Below are positions 15,745 to 24,839 of a DNA stretch of 64,000 nt, piece after piece. Location: NCBI GenBank assembly GCA_964453435.1, contig CAYVQZ010000020.1, positions 8,665-72,664 on the forward strand. The letters run 5' to 3'. The DNA comes from CAYVQZ01 sp964453435 (GTDB lineage: Bacteria; Abyssobacteria; SURF-5). Position 1 is the first letter of the stretch; the number at the start of each line of letters is the position of its first letter. The position numbers and the translations under genes are program-made. Below the pieces are notes generated by a model. It had not been told where the DNA came from, ran no database searches, and saw only the letters and a list, made by a program, of their open reading frames with translations.

Positions 15745-17085
15745 TCAGCCGCCCCAGTTCGCTTTCAGATATGATGGAATACCGGATGCTTCTTTCGGTC
15801 CGACGACGACTTCCCATCCGGTCTCATCCTGAAGCTTGCCGCTCTCGACAGCGATCAGGCCCGGGATAACGATTTTCTTGTGGGGGGCCACCGCCTCGAT
15901 TTCATACTTGTTCATAGCTGTGGCGATTTGTTCCGTCGTGAACTTCTCCGCCGCCCAGGCGGTCAGCACGGAAGTGCCCTCGGTATCCACAACCAGGATG
16001 TTTGTCGGAACCTTCGAGCTTTCGACCTCGCCCTCGACGGTGTAATACGTGAGCGAGAAATTGGTTGTGAGAAGGAGCGGCGAAGAGGATGTCGCGTCGC
16101 CGACCGCATGAATTCCGGGTTCCACCTGCAATGGTTTCCTGGGGTCGGTGTATATATTCTGCCGCACCGTGAGCAGAGGCATCAACTGCCACGGCTCGAT
16201 GGCGTCGGTCACGACAATGCCCGCATACTTCGCTATGTAGGTGGCGCCGTTGAGCACGGTGACCATGGGGTCGCCGTCGGTCGCGAAGGCAATCATGGGA
16301 TACCCCAGCGGGCGGAACGACTTGCGCAAGGCATACCGACGGACTTTCGTAAGGTCTTCCAACGTCTTTTGGGCGCTTCTTGCGCCGGAGTCGACAACCA
16401 GTTCCTTGACGCCTGCGGCTGCGACTTTCTGGGTCAGGTCGGCGAGCGCTTCGAGGCCATCGGCCTTTACGCCGACGGGACAGTTCTTCTCCTTGGCAAG
16501 AGCGGCGACTTTCTCGTAGTTGTTCGCGTTGGCGCCGTAAAGCAGCGGGCGCTTTTCGCCGCACACATCGAGGGCCGCCTTCAGAGCGTCGGGGTTTTCG
16601 CTGTTCAATATGATTGCCATCGGGCATTTTTCGGAAACGACTTTTGCCGCCGCCGCAAACTTTGCCGGGTCGCCGGAATCGTTGTTCACACACACCATGT
16701 CGACGGCAATCCTGGTGCCGACACGCTCGAAGATGAGGTGGACAATCTTGTCGGCCCGGGCAGCGATTTCGTCTTCCGATAGCGTATCGGAAACTGTCAC
16801 CGCAACGCCTGCCGGGTGGTGGAACGTTTCTTCGTGCCGGAACAGAACGGTTTCATTCCCGATGTCGATTTTAAAATCGCCCGTCCCAATGGTCACCAAC
16901 TGGATAGGCGGAGCGGATGCGGCGCCGAGCTGAGCCTTCGCCTCGTCGGTCACGTAGGGACATTCTTCGATCGAGGCTTGCTTCTGGGCGACTCGCATTG
17001 CGAACGCGAGGCAGGTCGGCGATTTGCATTCGCCACAGTTCGTTTTCGGTAATAGCTTGTAGATATCCAGACCTGTTAGTGCCAT
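15745..17085 (-). CDS. acsC: Corrinoid/iron-sulfur protein large subunit (CODH/ACS gamma)
   Basis: 446-aa large subunit of the CoFeSP. The N-terminal 4Fe-4S domain shows GLDIYKLLPKTNCGECKSPTC with a later Cys in ECPYV; this cluster delivers electrons for corrinoid reactivation. A TIM barrel follows (LVTIGTGDFKIDIGNE, LNSENPDALKAAL, YGANANNYEKV), and the C-terminal half carries the base-on/base-off corrinoid-binding Rossmann domain (TNILVVDTEG, HKKIVIPGLIAVESGKLQDETGWEV). AAAGGAGAGG RBS. Directly coupled to acsV, its activator. Confidence 0.97.
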   Translation of the reverse strand: MALTGLDIYKLLPKTNCGECKSPTCLAFAMRVAQKQASIEECPYVTDEAKAQLGAASAPPIQLVTIGTGDFKIDIGNETVLFRHEETFHHPAGVAVTVSDTLSEDEIAARADKIVHLIFERVGTRIAVDMVCVNNDSGDPAKFAAAAKVVSEKCPMAIILNSENPDALKAALDVCGEKRPLLYGANANNYEKVAALAKEKNCPVGVKADGLEALADLTQKVAAAGVKELVVDSGARSAQKTLEDLTKVRRYALRKSFRPLGYPMIAFATDGDPMVTVLNGATYIAKYAGIVVTDAIEPWQLMPLLTVRQNIYTDPRKPLQVEPGIHAVGDATSSSPLLLTTNFSLTYYTVEGEVESSKVPTNILVVDTEGTSVLTAWAAEKFTTEQIATAMNKYEIEAVAPHKKIVIPGLIAVESGKLQDETGWEVVVGPKEASGIPSYLKANWGG

Positions 17086-17171
17086 GCAACCTCTCCTTTG
17101 ATGTTTGGCAGACCTCGGGCGCGGCCGTCGCAGACTGCCATGAAATGAATGGGAACCCTGTCAGATTGAGC

Positions 17172-19349
17172 TTAGAACATCGGCGGCATACTGAGCGCCG
17201 GATGCCCGACTTTCTCCAAATATGGTAGCAAATCCACCGCGTTGTCGCAAACGGTCTCGTCGGCGATTTTGTCGAAGAAACCGTCCAGCCCGAGTTCCTC
17301 CGCACGCTTTTCCAGAGCCTCCCGGATTGTCTCCTTCAGCTCTTTCGGCATCCACACGATGCGACCGAGACCGCCGTCGGCCGAGATGAACTTTTTGCTG
17401 GTAAGGTACATTTTACCGACCCCTAGGAAGCCGGGGGTTTGCAATCCGCCGCCGGTGGTGCTGGCGAGCGTAGAGAACGGCATCCCGCTCGGGGTCATCC
17501 CGGAATACTCGCGGTTGACGACCATCACTCCGTTTGCCTCGGGCACGACGGCCACGATACACTCGAAACAACCGCAGGAGGTCATCGGGTCCTCCATCAT
17601 CGAGTAGGCGTTGAAGCGTTCGATCTTCTTATTGGACTTCTGGTAGACGAACTGGTTGACGTTTGCCCACTGGCCCTTTGTCGTATCGATAACCTCGCCC
17701 TTTTCAACAGGCTGGTTCGGTCCGGTCGGGTTGATTTCGAAGGCCGCCTTCCCGTCGAGCCAGTTGTACGCGCCGCATAGACCGAGGCGTTCCGGGCTGA
17801 TGATGCAGACGTGGTTCGGAGCAAACGACTGGCAGAGCGTGCACGAATAGAACGTGTCGACGCTCTCGTCGGTCATGCCGGCCACGCGGGCGTCACGTTC
17901 GGCGTAGCTCTTCCTTGCTTCCGCCAGAGTCTTCTCGACGTCTTCTTTCCTGGTGTAAATCGTAACCTGCACCTTGTCGGCGATCGCGGGGAAGTTCTGC
18001 AGCAGCTTCACGTGAACGATATCGCCAAGATGCCGCACGCGGAACCCTTTTTCCTTGGCGTCCTTGCTGATGCGAATCCACACGATGTCGCGCTGGCCGA
18101 CGTGCATCACGCCCATCGCGCCATTGATAAGGTGGTGAATCTGGCGTTCGAGAATGGGCTCGAAGTCCTGCTGCATCTTTCGTCCCGCCACATCGACGAC
18201 GATGGCCAAGTTCATGGCGCCGCCGTCCGCGACGGTGTCCAGGTCGTCACCCACCACCGTGATCTTGCCGTCTTCAACCTCCTCGAGCGGTTTCATCCGC
18301 AGCCATTCGCACGCGGTCGACTTCTTGCCGCCGAACTCCACGGCAAGCTGGTCTTTGCGAACTCGTTCGCCCTCGAACGCGGCGGCGTAGCTCACCGGAA
18401 TCGGGACCTTCTCGATTTTGACCTTCACGCCGCGGGTCTGGATGCAGGTGGGCACGATTCTCTCGTAATCGGTTTCATGCACGAGCGCTTCGAACAGCGT
18501 GACCCCGCTGGGCCGGATTTCGGGAATTTCGGTGTCGGCGATGACACAGAATCCCATATTAATGGCGCCTGCGCCGACCGCATAGCGCCGGTCGGTCACT
18601 TCTCCGAACACGAGTCCGAACGCGAACACGCGGTCGCGCTGATACTCGAGGCATTTCCCGAACTCGCCGCGCTTGTGACCGCCAAACGTGAGCGCTCCGC
18701 GCATCGCCCAGTTCAGGGCGTAAATGCCGGAAACGAGGTCCGGTCCGAGCGGAACGATGTAGGTGTCCCAACCAAGCTCGACGCCCTCCTGCTCGAGCTG
18801 CTGGCGCATCGTCGTTCCGTTGTTGCTGTCGCAGAGGAACACGAGGATGTTGCGCTGTTGCAGTTCGCGGACCACTTTGACCGCAATTTCATTTGACGGG
18901 GCGGAGCCGAGGATGGCGGCGAAACCGGGCATCCTACCGTCCACCAACTGAATGCCGAGCGAGCGGAGAATCGTGTCCGAGATGAATCCCTGGTCGCCCT
19001 CCGCCGGCATTTCGCCGCGGAAATACCTGAGCGCGGTAATGACTTCGGTTGAAAGCAGTGTGGCTATGCCGGCGTCGAGCGTGGGGCCGAGGTAGGGGAG
19101 CCAGACCTTGTCGCTCGGGACTTCCGGCAGCAACTCCCGCGTGCGCTCCAGAACTTTCTTAGCATCGCCCAGAGTTTTCGCCTCCATCCCGAGCAGCGAA
19201 TAGGCCATGGGAAGATAAAACGCGGTTTCGGGAAACTCGAGCTTTGTATCTTCTCCCTTGCTGTCTATTGCCTGCTTAAGATCGGCCTCCGCATCTTCCA
19301 CCCATCCATGCGCTCCACGAATGGCCGCCGAAGCTACGATTTTTGACAT
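17172..19349 (-). CDS. acsB: Acetyl-CoA synthase catalytic subunit
   Basis: 725-aa acetyl-CoA synthase, joining a methyl group, CO and CoA at the nickel-iron-sulfur A cluster. All A-cluster ligands are visible: the 4Fe-4S Cys in SCTLCQSFAPNHVCIISPER and GLCGAYNW, and the Cys-Gly-Cys distal-nickel clamp with its bridging Cys in TSCGCFECIVAVV. N-terminal domain motifs (AIRGAHGWVEDAEADL, FYLPMAYSLLGMEAKTL) match bacterial AcsB with its CODH-docking domain, so it should form a tunnel-linked complex with CooS. GGAGG RBS 8 nt before ATG. 56 bp after cooF and 86 bp before acsC. Confidence 0.98.
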   Translation of the reverse strand: MSKIVASAAIRGAHGWVEDAEADLKQAIDSKGEDTKLEFPETAFYLPMAYSLLGMEAKTLGDAKKVLERTRELLPEVPSDKVWLPYLGPTLDAGIATLLSTEVITALRYFRGEMPAEGDQGFISDTILRSLGIQLVDGRMPGFAAILGSAPSNEIAVKVVRELQQRNILVFLCDSNNGTTMRQQLEQEGVELGWDTYIVPLGPDLVSGIYALNWAMRGALTFGGHKRGEFGKCLEYQRDRVFAFGLVFGEVTDRRYAVGAGAINMGFCVIADTEIPEIRPSGVTLFEALVHETDYERIVPTCIQTRGVKVKIEKVPIPVSYAAAFEGERVRKDQLAVEFGGKKSTACEWLRMKPLEEVEDGKITVVGDDLDTVADGGAMNLAIVVDVAGRKMQQDFEPILERQIHHLINGAMGVMHVGQRDIVWIRISKDAKEKGFRVRHLGDIVHVKLLQNFPAIADKVQVTIYTRKEDVEKTLAEARKSYAERDARVAGMTDESVDTFYSCTLCQSFAPNHVCIISPERLGLCGAYNWLDGKAAFEINPTGPNQPVEKGEVIDTTKGQWANVNQFVYQKSNKKIERFNAYSMMEDPMTSCGCFECIVAVVPEANGVMVVNREYSGMTPSGMPFSTLASTTGGGLQTPGFLGVGKMYLTSKKFISADGGLGRIVWMPKELKETIREALEKRAEELGLDGFFDKIADETVCDNAVDLLPYLEKVGHPALSMPPMF

Positions 19350-19405
19350 TTCCTTACCTCCGTTATGAGTATGACGTCGTGTTCGAGGGTTTTCTCCTCA
19401 TGGTT

Positions 19406-20038
19406 TCACAGGTCCAATACGTTAATCGCATCAAAGGGGCATTCCATGAAGCAATTGCCGCACTTTATGCATTTTTCCTTATTTATTACATGCGGAGTCT
19501 TTTTTGCTCCGGTTATTGCCTCTGTCGGGCATACCTTGATGCACATGCCGCATGCCTTGCACAGCTCCGGATCGATCTCGTACTCGATGCGACCGGTATG
19601 CCACTCCAGCGCGCCGGTAGGACAGCCGGCAACGCATGCAGGAAGAAGACCCTCTTGTTGTCGCTCGATGCACTGATCGCATTTGAGCACGATCTTGCCC
19701 TCGCGGTCCATGGTGAGCGCGCCTACGGGGCAGGCGTCAATGCACACGCCGCAGCCGTCGCACTGGCTCACATCGAGCAATGTCGGAGTCCCCTCTCCTT
19801 CTTTTGTGAGCGCGCCCACCGGACAAGCGGCCACGCAGGGGGGATTCTCGCAGTGGCTGCAGATGACCGGGACCACGACTTTCTTGGCCTTTCTCAGGCC
19901 GATTCGCGCCTCCGGCAAGGGCTGCTCGACTATCAATTCAATCATGTTGTTTGCTTTTGAGTGCGCCAATGCGCATTGCAGTTCGCATGTCTTGCACGCG
20001 GTGCAGAGCTTTGGCCTCACTACCGTAGTTCCCGCCAT
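19406..20038 (-). CDS. cooF: CooF-like polyferredoxin, electron carrier for CODH
   Basis: 210-aa protein with four 4Fe-4S cluster motifs in the CooF/HycB arrangement: CTACKTCELQC, CSHCENPPCVAACP, CDGCGVCIDACP with the split CDQC, and C-terminal CKACGMCIKVCP plus CKCGNCFMECP. It should carry electrons between CooS and other partners such as the Hdr-Mvh-MetFV module. The ATG at 20038 (MAGTTVVRPKLC) is chosen because GAAGGAG lies 7 nt upstream, rather than the longer ORF from 20077. Placed between cooS and acsB, 89 bp and 56 bp apart. It is slightly longer than a minimal CooF because of the two extra C-terminal clusters. Confidence 0.9.
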   Translation of the reverse strand: MAGTTVVRPKLCTACKTCELQCALAHSKANNMIELIVEQPLPEARIGLRKAKKVVVPVICSHCENPPCVAACPVGALTKEGEGTPTLLDVSQCDGCGVCIDACPVGALTMDREGKIVLKCDQCIERQQEGLLPACVAGCPTGALEWHTGRIEYEIDPELCKACGMCIKVCPTEAITGAKKTPHVINKEKCIKCGNCFMECPFDAINVLDL

Positions 20039-20127
20039 GGGCTCACTCCTTCGCCGAATCGAAAATGACCGGGTCAAAAGGCGGCCGCCCCCGTGGGGCC
20101 GGAGGCGGCCCGCCGGTTCCTGTCGTA

Positions 20128-22086
20128 CTAGTTACCCGCCGCAACGGCAGCTTCCTTCTTCGCGCCCTTTCCGGCTTCTCCGTTTACCGGAGGGTACATC
20201 ATGGGCTTCAGTTTGAGCGCCTCGCGCTTCTTGTCGAGATGCTCGATGATTTTCTTCGCGGCCTTTTTCGGGTCCGCTTCGAAAATGAAGCGGGAACCGA
20301 AGTCCTGCTCCATCTCTTCGCTCAAATATTTGAGCACTTTCGGACCACCGTGCACCTGGAACGGAGGATTGAAGTGAGTGGTGATACCAGATGCGACGAC
20401 ATACAGGCCGATCGAGGTTGCCTTGGTGCTCATCGCTTCCGGCGCGGAACCCGCCACCGGAAGCTGGCTGAGGTCGCTCCCGATTCCGCCTTCATTCACC
20501 ATTTCGATGCAGGCGGTGAGGATGCGCGAATTGTCGACGCACGAGCCGACATGAAGCACCGGCGGAATGCCCACTGCCTCGCAGATTTCCCTGAGGCCGT
20601 TTCCAGCGTATTGTAAGGCGCCTTCCGGATCGAGCAGTCCATGCTTGCACAGACAGCCGGCAGAACAGCCCGTCGTCACAATCAACACGTCATGCCTCAA
20701 CAACTCTTTTGTAAACGTCAAGTGATGGTAATCATGCACGAGCTTCGTGTTGTTGCAGCCGACGACTCCGACGACGCCGCGCAGACGGCCCTGGATTATA
20801 CCTTCATTTAAGGGTTTGTACGAAGGCCGGAATTTTCCACCAAGATGATAGAACACGTTCTCGGTTGCAAATCCGGCGACAAGATTCTCCGACACGGCTG
20901 GTATTTCGACGCGGCTCTTGTCGCGGTTCGGATAGTTCTCGACCGCCTCTCGAACGATCTCTTTCGCGATATCAACAGCCCTATCCTCCTCGAACTGGTG
21001 GTGGATGGCTCCCGGGATGCGTACTTTTTTGCTTGTGGTAACCAACTTCGTGTGATAACACGGCGCAACCTGGTTGAGACCGGGCATGATACATTGAACG
21101 TCAACCACCATTGACTCGACCGCACCGGTGACAATAGCGAGTTCCTGCATCAGGTAGTTTCCGGCCAGCGGAGCCCCCTGCCGCATGAGAATCTCGTTCG
21201 CCGTGCAGCAGATGCCGGCCACCGTGATATCCTCGGCGCCATTCTTTTTCGCCAGTTCTTTCATCTCGGGACTGCGAGCGACCTTCACAATCATTTCTGA
21301 GAGGGTCGGCTCATGTCCGTGGACCAGGATGTTGACCGTATTCTCGCCGAGGACGCCGAGGCTCGCTGCCGAGCGGACCGGATTCGGTGTTCCAAACTGA
21401 ATGTCCGTGAGTTCGGTCGCTATCATGGAACCGCCCCATCCGTCACCGATAGCAGCCTTGATGGCATGAAGCAGTGTGTTCTTGTAATCCGCGTCCATAC
21501 CCACGTGAACCATATGCATCAACTCAACGATTTCACGGTCGATGCCGCGAGGCATAACCTTGAGTTTGCGCCAGCGCTCTTTCTGTTTTTCCGGAGCGCG
21601 CTGCGCCAGCAAGAGTTCGCCGTGCTGCTGGCCGAACTGCTCCAGACACGCTTCCGCAACCTCACCGGCAATCTTATTTGTATCGTCGCTGGTGGTGTCC
21701 ACGCCGAGTTCCTGGGCGAGCATTAACAGCTTCTTTGTGTCTTTAATTTCATACCCCTGCGTCTTTCCCTGCGCCGTCATGTACAGGTTATGGGCAATGT
21801 CCCGACCGTGGTCGGAATGAGCCGAGGCGCCGGATGCCGTCGCACGGGCGATGTTTCGGGCAACGATGCCGTCAACGTCGATGCCGCATGCGCCATACTG
21901 GGCTCCCTTGCCCAGCGGGTCGACCCTGCAGGGTCCCATGTAGCATTGCTGGCAGCAGACGCCGAGTTCGCCGAACCCGCAACGCGGGTCCTGCAGGTCG
22001 GAGCGCTCGAATGCGGTGCACACATTCTCGCTCTTCGCCTTCTCCATCATTCGTAATGTTGCGCTATCAACCGATCTTTCTTTCAT
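20128..22086 (-). CDS. cooS: Ni-Fe carbon monoxide dehydrogenase catalytic subunit
   Basis: 652-aa anaerobic CO dehydrogenase (AcsA/CooS). It reduces CO2 to CO for AcsB, or the reverse. N-terminal Cys for the D and B clusters appear in DPRCGFGELGVCCQQCYMGPC. C-cluster ligands are recognisable in order: His in VNILVHGHEP, Cys in AGICCTANE, VDVQCIMPGL, GVVGCNN, TTGCSAGCLC and HVGSCVDNSR. RBS AAGGAG before ATG. A good minus-strand promoter lies in the 151-bp gap between metF and cooS. No cooC nickel-insertion ATPase is adjacent, so maturation must be supplied from elsewhere. Confidence 0.98.
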   Translation of the reverse strand: MKERSVDSATLRMMEKAKSENVCTAFERSDLQDPRCGFGELGVCCQQCYMGPCRVDPLGKGAQYGACGIDVDGIVARNIARATASGASAHSDHGRDIAHNLYMTAQGKTQGYEIKDTKKLLMLAQELGVDTTSDDTNKIAGEVAEACLEQFGQQHGELLLAQRAPEKQKERWRKLKVMPRGIDREIVELMHMVHVGMDADYKNTLLHAIKAAIGDGWGGSMIATELTDIQFGTPNPVRSAASLGVLGENTVNILVHGHEPTLSEMIVKVARSPEMKELAKKNGAEDITVAGICCTANEILMRQGAPLAGNYLMQELAIVTGAVESMVVDVQCIMPGLNQVAPCYHTKLVTTSKKVRIPGAIHHQFEEDRAVDIAKEIVREAVENYPNRDKSRVEIPAVSENLVAGFATENVFYHLGGKFRPSYKPLNEGIIQGRLRGVVGVVGCNNTKLVHDYHHLTFTKELLRHDVLIVTTGCSAGCLCKHGLLDPEGALQYAGNGLREICEAVGIPPVLHVGSCVDNSRILTACIEMVNEGGIGSDLSQLPVAGSAPEAMSTKATSIGLYVVASGITTHFNPPFQVHGGPKVLKYLSEEMEQDFGSRFIFEADPKKAAKKIIEHLDKKREALKLKPMMYPPVNGEAGKGAKKEAAVAAGN

Positions 22087-22160
22087 TTGACTCTCCTTGC
22101 AAAACGATCAACCGGGGAGCGTTTGGGACAGAATAAGATGAGGTTTGGGAAAACCCGTAT

Positions 22161-22189
22161 ATTGTACCAAACGATTCCGATTGATTCAA
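22161..22189 (-). promoter_or_regulatory. Internal promoter before cooS
   Basis: On the minus strand TTGAAT (22189-22184), 17-nt spacer, TACAAT (22166-22161), 75 bp upstream of the cooS ATG. It could uncouple the carbonyl-branch genes from the methyl-branch genes. Confidence 0.5.
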
Positions 22190-22237
22190 ACCCCCATTTC
22201 GTCCTTCCGCCAGACGATAAAGATGCCTCCGGTGACA

Positions 22238-23170
22238 TCAGGGTCTGGGAAGAAGGCCGGCGCGCTCGACGATAGTGGGAACGATTTCCTCCCACTCGAC
22301 CGCCATGATATGCACGCCTCGAATACCTTCTATCTGCTTCATTTCATTTATTAACTCGACCACGAAGTTCACTCCCTCTTCCTTCGGGTCGCTTGCTCCC
22401 TCCATCCTCGCAACCAGGTCATCGGGAATCGACATGCCTGCGACATTCTTTTTCATATATGCGAGCACCCGCGGCGATTTAATCGGCATCACACCCGCAA
22501 GGATAAAGGCTCTCTCGTGAAGTCCCATGTCGACAACTTCTCTCATCCATTCCTTGAATCGCGGGACATCGAATATACACTGGGTCTGAAAGAAATCGGC
22601 GCCCGCGTTGATCTTTTTCGCGAGTCTCACCGCGCGGAACTCGTAGGGGTGCGCGAACGGATTCTCCGCGGCGCCCAGAAACATCTTCGGCTCGACTACC
22701 GGCGCTTTCTTGCTGTTCCTGATTTCCTCGCCGCATTGAAACAGTTTCTCGTCGCGCATCCGCTTCACCATTTGCAGAAGTTGAAGCGAATCCAGGTCGA
22801 ACACGTTTCTGGACTCGGGATGATTGCCGAACTGCTGATGGTCGCCGGTCAGGCACAGCATGTTTTTGACGCCGAGCGCCGAAGCGCCCAGTATGTCGCT
22901 CTGCATCGCGATGCGGTTCCGGTCCCTGCAGACCATCTGCATGATTGGCTCGAGCTCTTTTTCCAGCGTCAGCTTCGCTGCGCCGATACTCGACATTCGA
23001 ACGATCGCCGTCTGGTTGTCCGTTATGTTAACGGCATCGACCTTTCCTTTGAGAATATCCGCCTTTTTTCGAACCGCCTCGGCGTCGGCGCTCTTCGGGG
23101 GACCCAGCTCGGCGGTGGCCGCAAACTTGCCTTCCGTCAGAACGCGCTCGAGATTGCTGCCCGCCTTCAT
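22238..23170 (-). CDS. metF: 5,10-methylenetetrahydrofolate reductase, catalytic subunit
   Basis: 310-aa flavin TIM-barrel MetF, reducing methylene- to methyl-tetrahydrofolate. ATAELGPPKSADAEAV, VDAVNITDNQTA, QMVCRDRNR, LCLTGDHQ, and the late KINAGADFFQTQCIFD and AGVMPIKS are conserved. Start is ATG at 23170, overlapping the metV stop by 4 bp (ATGA); upstream in-frame residues are a frame shadow of metV. Like acetogen MetF it lacks an NAD-binding module, so electrons probably come through MetV and the Hdr-Mvh proteins encoded upstream in the cluster. Confidence 0.96.
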   Translation of the reverse strand: MKAGSNLERVLTEGKFAATAELGPPKSADAEAVRKKADILKGKVDAVNITDNQTAIVRMSSIGAAKLTLEKELEPIMQMVCRDRNRIAMQSDILGASALGVKNMLCLTGDHQQFGNHPESRNVFDLDSLQLLQMVKRMRDEKLFQCGEEIRNSKKAPVVEPKMFLGAAENPFAHPYEFRAVRLAKKINAGADFFQTQCIFDVPRFKEWMREVVDMGLHERAFILAGVMPIKSPRVLAYMKKNVAGMSIPDDLVARMEGASDPKEEGVNFVVELINEMKQIEGIRGVHIMAVEWEEIVPTIVERAGLLPRP

Positions 23171-23871
23171 GCCTTCACTTCCTCCTTGGCCTTGGCCTCG
23201 GCGTCTTCTTTGACATCTTCCCGAACAATCTTGCGAGGGCCGCCGTCCCGGCTGGTCCGCCAATCCTTTGGAGGAATGACTTCCGACAGTTTCTCCAACT
23301 GCCCGAGTTTTGCCATACGGTCATAGATGAGCTGCCACCCGCAGTCCACCTCTGGCGATATCTCGCACTTGCCGCCCTGCGAGCCGCCACACGGACCGTT
23401 CAAAAGCGACTTCGAACAGCGCGCGATAGGACAGATACCGCCGGTCAGGTGCAGCACGCAGTTGCCGCACTGGCCGCACCGCTCCGTCCACACGCCAATC
23501 TCCTCGGTGACCCCGATGAAGTTGGTGTTAATGGCGGGAAGCACCGGCTTGTCGGGGTACAGTTCGGCCAGGAACTGCACGCCGCATCCGCAGGCCATGG
23601 ACATGATTGCGTCACACTGTTCGACTTTCTCCCTGAGCGGTTCAATATACTCGATATCGCATTGCCGCTCGACGGCGTCCTCGATTATTTCCAGGTCCTC
23701 GCCGTCTTTCTTCGATGCGATCCGGAGTTGCGAGGCGAGCAGTTCCACTTCCTTGTCGCCGCCCGCCATGCACACTGCCACACACGTGCGGCAACCAACC
23801 AACAAAACCGTCTTGTAGCCTTTGAGCATTTCCCTGATTTCGCTCATCGGCTTTCTTTCGCCCATTATCAC
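23167..23871 (-). CDS. metV: MetV, iron-sulfur partner subunit of MetF
   Basis: 234-aa Cys-rich protein of the MetV family, the zinc/iron-sulfur subunit that connects MetF to its electron donor. Visible are TVLLVGCRTCVAVCMAGGDK, MACGCGVQF, ERCGQCGNCVLHLTGGICP and LNGPCGGSQGGKCE. The last 35 residues are a charged Glu/Lys/Ala tail. Start uncertain: GTG at 23871 has GGAGG 10 nt upstream, ATG at 23865 and ATG at 23847 (MSEIREMLKG) are alternatives. Stop overlaps the metF start by 4 bp, so the two subunits are translationally coupled. Confidence 0.93.
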   Translation of the reverse strand: MIMGERKPMSEIREMLKGYKTVLLVGCRTCVAVCMAGGDKEVELLASQLRIASKKDGEDLEIIEDAVERQCDIEYIEPLREKVEQCDAIMSMACGCGVQFLAELYPDKPVLPAINTNFIGVTEEIGVWTERCGQCGNCVLHLTGGICPIARCSKSLLNGPCGGSQGGKCEISPEVDCGWQLIYDRMAKLGQLEKLSEVIPPKDWRTSRDGGPRKIVREDVKEDAEAKAKEEVKA

Positions 23872-23948
23872 GGGTCTTCAACCTCCATCTCAACACTTTA
23901 TAATAACATACAGGCTATTTCTGCGCTGTAATATCGATAACAGTTCCA

Positions 23949-24839
23949 TCAGCTTATGTTGTTTTTTAACTTGGCCGCCCGTATCGTGTTATGGAGCAGC
24001 ATCGTTATGGTCATCGGGCCGACGCCGCCGGGTACCGGCGATATCGCGCTCGCTTTTTCCTTCACCGCGTCAAAATCGACATCGCCCACGAGCTTAAATC
24101 CTTTGGGTTTCGACTTGTCTTCCACTCTGTTGACGCCGACATCGATGACGACCGCGCCTTCTCTCACCATGTCGGCCTTTACGAATTCGGGAACCCCGAT
24201 GGCCGCTATGAGGATGTCGCCCAGCCGAGTGACTTCGGGAAGATTCTTGGTCCGCGAGTGACAGACCGTGACGGTCGCGTTCGCGCCCTTCGCCTTTTGC
24301 AAGAGTATCGCGGCCACGGGCTTGCCGACGATGTTGCTGCGTCCGACAATCACGACGTGGCTTCCTTCGACCTGGGCGCCGCTGCGTATCAACATCTGCT
24401 GTACGCCGTGAGGGGTGCACGGCAGGAATATCGGGTCGCCTACAAGCATTCGGCCGACATTGAAGGGATGGAAGCCATCGACGTCTTTCGTCGGCAAAAT
24501 CTTGTTCAACACTTTGTTCTCGTCTATTTGTTTCGGAAGAGGCAGTTGGACGAGAATTCCGTGGACGGCGTCGTCGTCGTTCAGCTTATCGACGAGCGCC
24601 AACAGCTCGTCCTCGGGCGTATTCTGGGAGAGCTTATGCTCGAATGAATTGATCCCAATCTCCTCACACGATTTCTTCTTGTTTCGGACGTATACCACCG
24701 ACGCCGGGTTCTCGCCCACGAGCACCACGGCGAGGCCGGGCACGAGATTATGTTTCTCCTTTAAGGCGTCGATTTCTTTTTTCATCTCGGCCCGCATTTC
24801 TTTTGCTATTTCGTTTCCGCTGATAATCTTTGCTGTCAT
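23949..24839 (-). CDS. folD: Bifunctional methylene-THF dehydrogenase / methenyl-THF cyclohydrolase
   Basis: 296-aa FolD of normal length, interconverting formyl-, methenyl- and methylene-tetrahydrofolate in the methyl branch. Catalytic Lys and Tyr lie in the ASVVYVRNKKKSCEE region; GILVQLPLPKQID, PTKDVDGFHPFNVGRM, PCTPHGVQQML, the nucleotide loop IVGRSNIVGKP and SPVPGGVGPMTI are the family signatures. The ATG overlaps the mvhD stop by 4 bp (ATGA). It stands between mvhD and metV, so the gene order follows the electron and carbon path. Confidence 0.97.
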   Translation of the reverse strand: MTAKIISGNEIAKEMRAEMKKEIDALKEKHNLVPGLAVVLVGENPASVVYVRNKKKSCEEIGINSFEHKLSQNTPEDELLALVDKLNDDDAVHGILVQLPLPKQIDENKVLNKILPTKDVDGFHPFNVGRMLVGDPIFLPCTPHGVQQMLIRSGAQVEGSHVVIVGRSNIVGKPVAAILLQKAKGANATVTVCHSRTKNLPEVTRLGDILIAAIGVPEFVKADMVREGAVVIDVGVNRVEDKSKPKGFKLVGDVDFDAVKEKASAISPVPGGVGPMTITMLLHNTIRAAKLKNNIS

